Source: PCC-6802 sp943367755 (GTDB lineage Bacteria > Cyanobacteriota > Cyanobacteriia > Pseudanabaenales > Pseudanabaenaceae). From it: a stretch of DNA of 64,000 nt. Of this stretch, positions 53,925 through 61,934 are shown in pieces. The DNA lies in assembly GCA_943367755.1 (NCBI GenBank), contig CALRKB020000004.1:1-64000 (forward strand), written 5' to 3'. Position numbers and translations under genes: made by a program. Position 1 is the first letter of the stretch, and the number at the start of each line of letters is the position of its first letter. Below the pieces are notes generated by a model that had not been told where the DNA came from, did not search any database, and was given only the letters and a program-made list of their open reading frames with translations.

Positions 53925-53976
53925 CCGACAGCCCGGAGGCGGTCGGCAATTTTCCCGACTGCCTCCGGGCTGTCGG
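53925..53976 (-). promoter_or_regulatory. Strong hairpin in the cysK copy-2 leader
   Basis: A perfect 16-bp GC-rich stem (CCGACAGCCCGGAGGC and its complement) encloses a 20-base loop with its own 5-bp GTCGG/CCGAC stem. It sits 30 bases upstream of the start codon and close to the SD. A leader attenuator or a repeat element are both possible; no T-run follows, so it is not a simple terminator. Confidence 0.55.
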
Positions 53977-54019
53977 CAATTATTTTTATCTCGACTTTAA
54001 AGCTTAAGCCTCAATATAC

Positions 54020-54046
54020 TACGATAAATCAGTCGGATATTGTGTA
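54020..54046. promoter_or_regulatory. Weak variant of the 26-bp palindrome (cysK copy 2)
   Basis: Begins TACGATAAAT exactly like the cysK site D and ends TGTGTA, with one extra base (27 bp). 125 bp upstream of the cysK copy-2 start. Low confidence on its own. Confidence 0.35.
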
Positions 54047-54147
54047 TTTAATGCATCTTAATGTATTTGGAGGCTATCTTTAAAAAAGCGGGTAGAGCCA
54101 GTGCGAAGTGATGGGAAGCACCCTCACCCCTAGACTGATAGCAACCA

Positions 54148-54690
54148 TTAAAATAGGGAGCATTTATTTTTTTTGGCAGCAGTAGTAAAGTATCGAACTG
54201 CTTTAACCTGGAGCAACGCTGAGAGACCAAACCAATGTCTCATTCCTGCTGGTACTTTAATATATTCCTGGGCTTGTACTATCAATTCCATCAGAAACCC
54301 ATCAGGATGCGAAAAACCAAAAATACACTCTCCCGCCAAGAGATAAAGCACTTCATCGTCGCTATGGTAACGCGGACGGCTACCCTGAGCGAGTAGCTGG
54401 TACAGATGTGGTGAAGAAGGGTTGACTACCATGAGCTCGCACCAGGTGCAACCATTGACGTGCTGGCGAGTGGCGAACTTGGGACTGAGTGCCTGCAAAA
54501 TTTCCTGCTTCTGGGCCAGGTTGAGAATATCTTGAGAGAAAAGATGTTGCAGTGACTTACCCATTTCTGGATTGGCCAGGTATTTCTGCAATGGCAGTTG
54601 TTCGATCTGAACGTTCAACTCGCTGAGTTTGCGGGCGATCGCATTCATCTCCGTATAAATCTCTCCGCCTTCAAGTTGCAAAACAGCCAT
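54148..54690 (-). CDS. Acireductone dioxygenase-like cupin
   Basis: 180 residues. Resembles ARD (methionine salvage): RPRYHSDDEVLYLLAGECIFGF, then MELIVQAQEYIKVPAGMRHWFGLS. Of the four usual metal ligands (H-x-H-x3-E...H), the second His, the Glu and the last His are present. The first His is replaced by Arg (RYH). Metal binding or reaction course may differ from classic MtnD. Its place beside cysK2 and Rrf2 suggests a sulfur-salvage role. Confidence 0.7.
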   Translation of the reverse strand: MAVLQLEGGEIYTEMNAIARKLSELNVQIEQLPLQKYLANPEMGKSLQHLFSQDILNLAQKQEILQALSPKFATRQHVNGCTWCELMVVNPSSPHLYQLLAQGSRPRYHSDDEVLYLLAGECIFGFSHPDGFLMELIVQAQEYIKVPAGMRHWFGLSALLQVKAVRYFTTAAKKNKCSLF

Positions 54691-54912
54691 AATAATCCTG
54701 TTAATGGGCTAACCTTAAGATTCATTTCTGCAAACACCGCCGAACCTAACCAACCCCTCACCCGCCAACCAATCCGACGAGTCTCTAACACTTTTGCTCC
54801 TGCTATCACCCTACATACGACGTTCGTATCCCATACAGCAAGCGTGCTAAACAATGAAGCTAAAAAGCGAACAAATCAGAAAATGCATTGAGTCTATTGG
54901 TATTGACAAATC

Positions 54913-54938
54913 TACAGTAATTACTGCGATTCATCGTA
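54913..54938 (+). promoter_or_regulatory. 26-bp palindrome, site F (first Rrf2 gene)
   Basis: TACAGTA-N12-CATCGTA: left arm perfect, right arm off by one base from the TANNGTA pattern, same overall length. 118 bp upstream of the Rrf2 start, compatible with autoregulation. No gene was seen in the rest of 54691-55056. Confidence 0.5.
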
Positions 54939-55056
54939 GATTACTCTTCCAAGCATATCACATCTGTGTTAATATCGATCACGAAATTACTAAATCCCGC
55001 TAGGAAAATCGCAGTATATTCAGTCAAACAATTATTGCCATCAAACTAACAAACAC

Positions 55057-55494
55057 GTGGAATTGTCTTCTAGAGTCGAATACGCTCTCTTAGCCCTGCT
55101 AGAACTGTCAAATCGTTACCCAGAAGGTAAACCCCTTAAGGTCAGCGAGATTGCAGTTGCTCAATCCATTCCCGAACGCTCCGTCGACCAAATCTTAATG
55201 GTGTTGCGGCGAGGTGGATTGGTATGGAGTCAACGCGGGGTCAAAGGTGGATATATATTGGCTAAAGCACCCGAGCAGATCGCTTTACTAGAGATCGTGA
55301 CGCTGCTGGAGGGAGATCCCGATCGCCAGCTAGGGGAAATGACGGCCAGCGGCACAGTCGAAAAAACAGTCGTAATTGCTACCTGGAACCAACTATCTCT
55401 CGCATGTCGGGCCTTTTTAGGCAGCTATACTTTGCAGGATTTGTGCCGACAGCGAAGCACTTATCAACAAGTCAATCAAACATATTATATTTAG
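55057..55494 (+). CDS. Rrf2-family regulator, CymR-like, copy 1
   Basis: 145 residues from a GTG. Winged HTH with SSRVEYALLALLELS, VSEIAVAQSIPERSVDQILMVLRR and SQRGVKGGYILA. The three clustered cysteines of IscR/NsrR (FeS type) are absent. The C-terminus ends QTYYI; Bacillus CymR, which represses cysteine genes in complex with CysK, ends in a similar FYI tail. A cysteine regulator acting through CysK is thus likely. Confidence 0.82.
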   Translation: MELSSRVEYALLALLELSNRYPEGKPLKVSEIAVAQSIPERSVDQILMVLRRGGLVWSQRGVKGGYILAKAPEQIALLEIVTLLEGDPDRQLGEMTASGTVEKTVVIATWNQLSLACRAFLGSYTLQDLCRQRSTYQQVNQTYYI

Positions 55495-55511
55495 CTCTCT
55501 AATTTTTGCCC

Positions 55512-55848
55512 CGATCTAAGCAATATCAAATCTACTTGCATGACCGAAAAATTTGTAACTTTAAAAACAACGTTTGCAAAACGTGGATTTCCCAATATCC
55601 ATTTATAACAGCAAAATTTATAATTCTCAACTATTAGATAAATTCAATGTATTACTTGCATAGATTGAAACATTTTCTCCAATCTAACGCATCTCAAATC
55701 TATCAACACTGCCGAGAAGTTGTAACTTTAAAAATAACGTTTGATAAACGTGGATTTCCAGAATCGTTGATACTTATGCTTGTAAAACGCCAGTTTTGAG
55801 TTAGGTTGCTATTAACTAAATTGCGATAAATTGCAGGGTTAATGTTTG
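55512..55848 (+). repeat. Two degenerate tandem copies of a ~168-bp unit upstream of the encapsulin gene
   Basis: The first ~82 bases of each unit (55512-55594 and 55680-55761) are clearly alike: TCAAATCTA, GTAACTTTAAAAA, AACGTTTG, then AAACGTGGATTTCC. The rest is weakly similar. No gene is present in 55495-56192. The copies contain a CGTTT/AAACG dyad and may be duplicated regulatory DNA for the encapsulin operon. Confidence 0.6.
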
Positions 55849-56192
55849 TTTCTTGTTTGTTTATTTTTCCAATTAACTTTTGTGAAGTATGCCATCAACC
55901 AAGTTCGATTTAGTTGTACAATCAAATTCAGAGGAGCAAATTTAAGAGAGTTCTAATAGGCGTAGAAACTGTTAGATTGCATATATCAATATGCTCGTCA
56001 TTACTCAGATGCAAGATGAAATATGGCTTTTAGCTTTTTTTAGAGTTTATTCTTAATTATCAAGGTATTAGCTGGCTTAGCTTTTGCATTCATACGCACC
56101 GCAAATGATAGAACCCAGACACTGTAGGTAGTGGTGCGAAATGTTGGATAGAAGCTGAGATCTCGGTTTTTTTGAAACTTTGGAGCAGTCTT

Positions 56193-57686
56193 ATGGTCAC
56201 AAGAGTCACAACGAATGAAAGTCGCCAGTTGCAAAGCAGTAGGGATACAGAAGTTGCTGAAACCCCTCGTCTTCCGCAAAGCATAACTACAAAAGCTGCT
56301 CGCAATCTCGCGATTACGAATAATACAGTCCCTCAGGTGGCAGGAGTTACACCCCGCTGGTTATTGCATTTCCTGCCTTGGGTGCAAGTGCAATCGGGGA
56401 CTTACCGCGTCAACCGTACTAAAATCGTTCTGAAACAGAATCCCAAGATTCATGTTGCTAACAACAATGGATTCTCTACCATCGCCCCAGAGGATCTGCG
56501 AGTAATTCCGATGCTATCAACGCTGGCGGAGGCTGAAACTCTCCCAATCGCGAACAGCTTCCAACCCGAGCATTTTGCGATCGGCGCAACCCCAATCGTT
56601 GAAGGGCAAACCAGCGACAAGTTCTATATTGTCATTCAGGGTAAATTAGAAGTTTTGGGGCGCGGCTCGCAGGGCGAAAACTTGCGAGGCTCCGTGCTAG
56701 GTGCCGGGGACTACTTTGGTGAAGCTAACCTGTTTCGAGATGTACCCAGCGATGTTACTATTCGCGCCCTGACCGATTCCGACGTACTCGCCATTTCCAG
56801 AAGTAGCTTCGAGCAGGTCATCAGTCAATTCCCAGAGTTGGGAGATCGCCTGCAACAGTCGATTGAAGAACGGTCGCAGTTGAAATCTTTTCTCAACCTT
56901 TACGGGGAGGAGAAAGTAGCGCTTACTGCGGATTACAAAGGAGAAACAGAGGTTCCTGCCTCCTATATCGACTACGAAGGCGACCCGCGCGAGTACGAAC
57001 TGAGCCTCGTGCAAAGCATTCTGCGCGTTCATACCCGCATCAGCGACGTTTACAACGAACCGATCGATCAGTTGCGCGAGCAGTTGCGCCTGACGGTTGA
57101 AGGCATAAAAGAGCAGCAAGAGTGGGAAATTATTAACAATCCAGACTTCGGGTTGCTCAATGCTGTCTCGCCTTTAATGCGCGTCCAGCCTCGCTATGGT
57201 CCACCAACCCCTGACGATCTTGATGACCTGCTATCCCGCGTTTGGAAAAAACCTGCTTTCTTCCTGGCTCACCCCAGGGCGATCGCGGCGTTTGGACGGG
57301 AATGCACTCGTCGCGGCGTTCCACCTGCAACGGTGAATCTGTTTGGTTCTCCTTTCATCACCTGGCGCGGCGTTCCGCTAGTGCCCTGCGACAAACTGGA
57401 AGTTCAGAGCCGCAATGGTCATTTCCAAGGTCCCGGTAAAACGAATATCTTACTCGTGCGCGTAGGTGAAGCAGATCAAGGAGTCGTCGGCCTGCACAAG
57501 ATCGGTATTCCTGGCGAGCAACTGCCAGGACTGTCAGTGCGCTTAATGGGCATCAGCAATGAGGCCATAGCTTCTTACTTGCTGACACTGTATTTCTCCT
57601 GCGCTGTCTTAACCGACGACGCTCTAGCTGTCCTGGAAAACGTTGAGGTGGGATACTACCATGATTATGCATACGCGGGATCTTAA
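56193..57686 (+). CDS. Family 2B encapsulin shell protein with cyclic-nucleotide-binding-like domain (SrpI-type)
   Basis: 497 residues from the ATG after TGGAGCAG. N-terminal arm with ITTKAARNLAITNNTVPQVAGVTPRWLLHFLPWV, as in SrpI. A CNB-like domain follows (about 113-235; GDYFGEANLF and PSDVTIRAL). Then the HK97-fold shell region (YEGDPREYELSLVQSILRVHTRISDVYNEP and GVGLHK-type loops) runs to the C-terminus. In the CNB phosphate-binding cassette the usual Arg of PRxAT is Ser (PSDVT), so cAMP-type binding is doubtful. The cargo gene overlaps its 3' end by 26 bases. Confidence 0.9.
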   Translation: MVTRVTTNESRQLQSSRDTEVAETPRLPQSITTKAARNLAITNNTVPQVAGVTPRWLLHFLPWVQVQSGTYRVNRTKIVLKQNPKIHVANNNGFSTIAPEDLRVIPMLSTLAEAETLPIANSFQPEHFAIGATPIVEGQTSDKFYIVIQGKLEVLGRGSQGENLRGSVLGAGDYFGEANLFRDVPSDVTIRALTDSDVLAISRSSFEQVISQFPELGDRLQQSIEERSQLKSFLNLYGEEKVALTADYKGETEVPASYIDYEGDPREYELSLVQSILRVHTRISDVYNEPIDQLREQLRLTVEGIKEQQEWEIINNPDFGLLNAVSPLMRVQPRYGPPTPDDLDDLLSRVWKKPAFFLAHPRAIAAFGRECTRRGVPPATVNLFGSPFITWRGVPLVPCDKLEVQSRNGHFQGPGKTNILLVRVGEADQGVVGLHKIGIPGEQLPGLSVRLMGISNEAIASYLLTLYFSCAVLTDDALAVLENVEVGYYHDYAYAGS

Positions 57687-59607
57687 CGGTCACAACAATT
57701 CTCAACCTCCTCAAGTCGGTCAGTTGCCTGATTCTTTCTCGATCGGCAATGCTTTTGACCCAAGCACCATCGAGGCTATGGCGAACGAGCTTTACGGGGT
57801 CGTACCAGGTCGGAGTAGCGCGGCGAACCAAGCGAACCAGGCTCAGTCGATCGTTGAAGTTCCGATTCCAATACCCCAACCAACAATTCCTGGGACTTCC
57901 TCGATACCGCAACCAGAAGCTGGGAGAGAAATCCCTACTCCTAACGTACCTGGAGTGCCAAAGGGAGAATCGACCGCCGAGAGCAATTCTCTAACCGCGA
58001 TCGCCGAGCAGTTGTACGCTCAGATGTCTTCTGCTAGCCTCGATCCAGCCATGCAACAGGCATTCGCCGGACTAGACTCCGCCACCTTTTTCCCTGACGC
58101 GGTTTCCCAGTTCCCAGGTACTCCTGCCTCCAGTGCAACTCTCAGCGTAGAAGCCTTGAACGCAATGGTGCAACAGTTATCTACCCAGCTCTCTCCAATT
58201 TTCCTCAAGGAGAGTCCGGTCCAGCCAACTCCCACTTTCCCATCGAGCCCGGCTGAGTTACCAAAAGCTGCGACAGACATCGCTGCGGTAGAAACTCCTT
58301 CCCAAAAGAGTGAAACCAGGGGTGAAGCGGCTCAACCCTCCTTCTATTTTCTCTCTCCCCCAGCGGTGGAAACCGTGGGGTTAGAGTTGGGCGAACCGTT
58401 TGATGTCGAAGTCATCCGCCATGACTTTCCCATCCTGCACCAAAAGGTGAACGGGAAGCCCCTGATCTGGCTGGACAACGCCGCCACCACGCAAAAGCCG
58501 CAAAGCGTCATTGACACCCTTTCGCGCTTCTACGAGCGCGACAACTCCAACATTCATCGGGGAGCGCACACCCTGGCAGCACGGGCAACTGATGCCTATG
58601 AAGCAGCGCGGGAAACGGTGCAGCGGTTTTTAGGGGCGGGTTCGGCTTCGGAGATTATCTTCGCTCGCGGGACGACAGAAGCGATCAACCTGGTTGCCCA
58701 AACCTACGGGCGCAAGTACATCCGCTCTGGAGACGAAATCGTCCTCTCGACCCTGGAGCACCACGCCAACATCGTGCCCTGGCAAATGTTGGCGCAGGAG
58801 ACGGGAGCGATCTTAAAAGTCATTCCTGTCGGCGAATCCGGCGAACTTTTGCTGGAAGAATATGCAGGCCTGCTGGGGCCGCGCACTCGCATTGTTGCCG
58901 TGACGCACGTTTCCAACGCCCTCGGTACTATTCTGCCAGTGCGGGAAATCACGGAAATGGCGCACCGTCACGGTGCTCGCGTCCTGATCGATGGCGCTCA
59001 AGGCGTTCCCCACCTCCCGGTGAACGTCCAAGCCCTAGACTGCGATTTCTATACCTTCTCCGGACACAAGTTGTTTGCACCGACAGGCATTGGCGTTCTC
59101 TATGGGAAAAGGGAAGTCTTAGAGGATATGCCCCCCTGGCAAGGTGGCGGCAGCATGATCCGCAGCGTGACGTTCGAGCATACCACTTACGAAGAGCCGC
59201 CTGCCAAATTTGAAGCGGGAACGCCCAGCATTGCCGATGCGGTGGGGTTGGGTGCGGCGATCGATTACCTCAATCGCATTGGCTTGCCAAACATCGAGCA
59301 ATACGAACGGAAACTCACCTGTTATGCGATAGAACGCCTCGCCCAAATTCCCGGATTGCGCCTAATTGGGACGACATCCCATAAAGTTGGCGTGCTGTCC
59401 TTTATCTTGGACGATCTCCCCCCGGAAGAAGTGGGCAAACGCCTCGACCAAGAAGGCATTGCCGTGCGTGCAGGCCATCACTGCGCCCAACCAACGATGC
59501 AGCGCTATGGCCTTACAGGTACGGTTCGGCCTTCCTTAACGTTTTACAACACCTGCTCGGAAATTGACACCCTGGTAGAAGTCCTGCGGAGTATGCGCTT
59601 CCGTTAA
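57661..59607 (+). CDS. Encapsulated cysteine desulfurase with long disordered N-terminal cargo domain
   Basis: 648 residues. Residues 1 to ~245 are Pro/Ser/Gln/Ala-rich and contain three short helical units of similar sequence (about 35-48 TIEAMANELYGVV, 110-122 SLTAIAEQLYAQM, 162-177 VEALNAMVQQLSTQL). The C-terminal ~400 residues are a SufS-type cysteine desulfurase: RGAHTLAARATDAYE, PLP lysine in FSGHKLFAPTGIG, catalytic Cys in GHHCAQPTMQRYG. The overlap with the shell gene and the extension identify it as encapsulin cargo. It converts cysteine to alanine and a bound persulfide. Confidence 0.92.
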   Translation: MIMHTRDLNGHNNSQPPQVGQLPDSFSIGNAFDPSTIEAMANELYGVVPGRSSAANQANQAQSIVEVPIPIPQPTIPGTSSIPQPEAGREIPTPNVPGVPKGESTAESNSLTAIAEQLYAQMSSASLDPAMQQAFAGLDSATFFPDAVSQFPGTPASSATLSVEALNAMVQQLSTQLSPIFLKESPVQPTPTFPSSPAELPKAATDIAAVETPSQKSETRGEAAQPSFYFLSPPAVETVGLELGEPFDVEVIRHDFPILHQKVNGKPLIWLDNAATTQKPQSVIDTLSRFYERDNSNIHRGAHTLAARATDAYEAARETVQRFLGAGSASEIIFARGTTEAINLVAQTYGRKYIRSGDEIVLSTLEHHANIVPWQMLAQETGAILKVIPVGESGELLLEEYAGLLGPRTRIVAVTHVSNALGTILPVREITEMAHRHGARVLIDGAQGVPHLPVNVQALDCDFYTFSGHKLFAPTGIGVLYGKREVLEDMPPWQGGGSMIRSVTFEHTTYEEPPAKFEAGTPSIADAVGLGAAIDYLNRIGLPNIEQYERKLTCYAIERLAQIPGLRLIGTTSHKVGVLSFILDDLPPEEVGKRLDQEGIAVRAGHHCAQPTMQRYGLTGTVRPSLTFYNTCSEIDTLVEVLRSMRFR

Positions 59608-59630
59608 AAAAGACAAGAGGAATAGGAACC

Positions 59631-59668
59631 GGGGAGTGGGGACTAGGAAATCCCTACTCCCCATTCTT
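59631..59668 (+). terminator. Intrinsic-type terminator after the desulfurase gene
   Basis: A 12-bp stem with one wobble (GGGGAGTGGGGA / TCCCTACTCCCC) and an 8-base loop, then ATTCTTTC. It separates the encapsulin-desulfurase unit from cysE, which has its own operator site. Confidence 0.7.
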
Positions 59669-59701
59669 TCATCTCGTCGAAAAGTGCTATATAGTAGTAA
59701 G

Positions 59702-59727
59702 TACAGTAACTCGACCGAGTTACTGTA
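59702..59727 (+). promoter_or_regulatory. 26-bp palindrome, site G (cysE promoter)
   Basis: Perfect dyad: 12-bp arms (TACAGTAACTCG and its complement) around a 2-base centre. It ends 18 bp before the cysE ATG, next to AGGAGG. Longest perfect symmetry of the series. Confidence 0.7.
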
Positions 59728-59745
59728 GATACTAGGAGGGCGTTC

Positions 59746-60606
59746 ATGAACAAAGCTCAACCCACGACCGAGGTAGCCCAAAACGGCCTGACAACGAAGT
59801 ATGCTGAATGCTCCTCCTCACGAGAAGCCAGATTTCGCCCAGTGGGAGCACTCCGGCCGTGGTTGCCTAACCCGCTCCGTGTCTTAATTGTCGACTGGCA
59901 AGCGATCTACGAGCGCGATCCATCTGCCCGCAACTGGCTGGAGGTGATGTTCTGCTATCCGGGATTGCAGGCACTGTTTTGCCATCGCATCGCCCATTGG
60001 TTGCATAACCTCGGCATCCCTTTTCTGCCTCGTTTCCTGTCTCACTTGAGTCGGTTGTTCACGGGAATTGAGATTCACCCAGCGGCCAGGATTGGCAATG
60101 GAGTGTTCATCGATCACGGGATGGGAGTTGTCATCGGCGAGACAGCGGTGGTCGGCGACCATGTACTCATCTATCAGGGGGTAACCCTAGGAGGGACGGG
60201 AAAAGAAACAGGCAAGCGCCATCCAACCCTCGGCAACCATATCATGGTGGGGGCGGGGGCGAAACTATTGGGCAATATTCAGATCGGCGACCACGTCCGT
60301 ATTGGAGCTGGTTCGGTAGTGTTACGCGATGTTCCCAGTCACAGTACGGTGGTGGGAGTACCGGGGCGGGTAACCCACAATTCGGGAGAACCAGAAAAGT
60401 CTTTAGAAAATGGTAGCTTACCCGATCCAGAAGCATCCGTAATTCGTAACTTGTTCGAGCGGATCAAGAATTTGGAACTACAAGTTGAGGATTTACAGGC
60501 TCAATTGCCTCGCCCCTCGGTGTTGGCAAGCCAAAAACAACCTTCAAGTGCTTTAAAAGATAGCGATCTGGAGATCGAAGAGTTTCTTCATGGAGCTGGA
60601 ATTTAG
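59746..60606 (+). CDS. cysE: Serine O-acetyltransferase
   Basis: 286 residues. The N-terminal helical domain is short; the left-handed beta-helix carries IHPAARIGNGVFIDHGMGVVIGETAVVGD, the catalytic His/Asp region, and GGTGKETGKRHPTLG. After the helix a ~75-residue extension ends EFLHGAGI. The terminal Ile is the usual CysK-docking residue. Activates serine with acetyl-CoA for CysK. AGGAGG is well placed. Confidence 0.95.
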   Translation: MNKAQPTTEVAQNGLTTKYAECSSSREARFRPVGALRPWLPNPLRVLIVDWQAIYERDPSARNWLEVMFCYPGLQALFCHRIAHWLHNLGIPFLPRFLSHLSRLFTGIEIHPAARIGNGVFIDHGMGVVIGETAVVGDHVLIYQGVTLGGTGKETGKRHPTLGNHIMVGAGAKLLGNIQIGDHVRIGAGSVVLRDVPSHSTVVGVPGRVTHNSGEPEKSLENGSLPDPEASVIRNLFERIKNLELQVEDLQAQLPRPSVLASQKQPSSALKDSDLEIEEFLHGAGI

Positions 60607-60627
60607 GGAATTCAACAGAGGAGGTTC

Positions 60628-60894
60628 ATGATGCTGCAAATATGGAACGCACTGCCTGCTAAAGCTAAGAAGCGCATTCTTTGCAGTTACTCCAATACGA
60701 CGGAAAAGGCCCAAATTATTAGGGTTTCCAATGTTTCTAACTGGTACGAGCGGGTTGTTTTCCCAGATGAGGGGTTCCTATTTGAAACTTCGTCAGAGGC
60801 TTGGCTTGAAATTCATTCTGCCGTAACGCCGACTGCGATCTTGATAGATAAAATTCCCTGTTCTCAGTTAGCTATAGGCTTGGCACCCAATTAG
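60628..60894 (+). CDS. DUF1830 protein
   Basis: 88 residues. CSYSNTTEKAQIIRVSNVSNWYERVVFPDEG and IDKIPCSQL are the DUF1830 pattern, a small family largely restricted to cyanobacteria. Function unknown. GAGGAGGTTC lies upstream, and its place 21 bp after cysE puts it in the cysE transcript. Confidence 0.82.
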   Translation: MMLQIWNALPAKAKKRILCSYSNTTEKAQIIRVSNVSNWYERVVFPDEGFLFETSSEAWLEIHSAVTPTAILIDKIPCSQLAIGLAPN

Positions 60895-60947
60895 GCTAAG
60901 TGCATTCAGCCAGGGGTATCCTCAATTAATGGCAGAGAAAGAAATCT

Positions 60948-61376
60948 ATGACAGAATTTAACTGGATAAATGGTTTGCTTGGCGGTCTGCTCGTTGGCAC
61001 CAGTGCGACTATCTTGCTGGCCTTTAATGGACGGATTGCCGGAATCTGCAACCTGGTTAACAGTGCTATCAATTTTGCACCTAGAGAAGGCTGGCGCTGG
61101 CTTTTCTTAGGCGGTTTGCTGGGTGGGGGTGCGCTTTACGAATACATCCTCGCATCCCAGCCAACACCCGTATCTGCATTTGCCCCATGGGCAATGCTAG
61201 TTGGTGGTTTTCTGGTCGGCTTCGGCACGCGCATGAGTAATGGTTGTACTAGCGGCCATGGGGTATGTGGATTGGGACGTCTGTCACCTCGTTCGTTGGT
61301 AGCAGTCCTCACATTCTTGGCAACCGCGATCGCTACGGTCTTCATCGTACGTCACGTCCTATTGTTATCAGTCTGA
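60948..61376 (+). CDS. YeeE/YedE-family sulfur transporter half, part 1
   Basis: 142 residues, about four membrane helices. Signature GTRMSNGCTSGHGVCG with its cysteine in the pore-lining loop, as in thiosulfate/sulfur transporters (TsuA-like). Works with the next gene, which carries the second half motif. 53 bp after the DUF1830 gene. Confidence 0.85.
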   Translation: MTEFNWINGLLGGLLVGTSATILLAFNGRIAGICNLVNSAINFAPREGWRWLFLGGLLGGGALYEYILASQPTPVSAFAPWAMLVGGFLVGFGTRMSNGCTSGHGVCGLGRLSPRSLVAVLTFLATAIATVFIVRHVLLLSV

Positions 61377-61419
61377 GTCGTTGATTGGAAAAAATGAATT
61401 CGTCATTAGGGAGAGAAAA

Positions 61420-61878
61420 ATGCCACAGAATCTGGCTGCTTTGATTGCGGGAATATTATTTGGTCTGGGCCTAGGAATTTCCCAGATGATCGACCGTCAA
61501 AGGGTTCTTGGTTTCCTAGATGTAACTGGCACTTGGGATCCGACGCTGCTGTTTGTCTTGGGAGGGGCAGTTGCCGTTACAGTAACTGCCTTTCGCTTTG
61601 TGTTGCGTCTCCCGCGTCCGCTCTCCGATACCAAGTTCCACCTCCCTACGCAAAAAGATATCGATAAGCCGCTAGTTATAGGAGCAGCTATCTTTGGCGT
61701 GGGTTGGGGAATCGCTGGGTACTGTCCTGGTCCAAGTCTCACAGCACTAGTGCTAGGGATCTGGAACCCGGTCTTATTCGTGGCGGCAACGATCGCCGGA
61801 TCGATGACTTATAAGTCGATCTCCAAATGGTACGCAACCCGAGCTGAGCGCGTCCTAAGGAGAAAATTAAAACATTGA
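61420..61878 (+). CDS. YeeE/YedE-family sulfur transporter half, part 2
   Basis: 152 residues from the ATG after GGGAGAGAAAAA; an earlier TTG is unlikely. Four membrane helices and the second-half signature GIAGYCPGPSL with its cysteine. In larger YeeE proteins both halves are in one chain; here they are split into two adjacent genes. Likely imports thiosulfate or another reduced sulfur compound. Confidence 0.85.
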   Translation: MPQNLAALIAGILFGLGLGISQMIDRQRVLGFLDVTGTWDPTLLFVLGGAVAVTVTAFRFVLRLPRPLSDTKFHLPTQKDIDKPLVIGAAIFGVGWGIAGYCPGPSLTALVLGIWNPVLFVAATIAGSMTYKSISKWYATRAERVLRRKLKH

Positions 61879-61934
61879 GAAGGATGGATAAAGTTGCGAT
61901 CGAGGACTAACAGCGTAGATCGCCTTCAACCAAA

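Noticed and set aside
55057..55494. Rrf2 protein as IscR (FeS-cluster regulator)
   Set aside because: The cysteine triad needed for the cluster is absent and the tail matches CymR instead.
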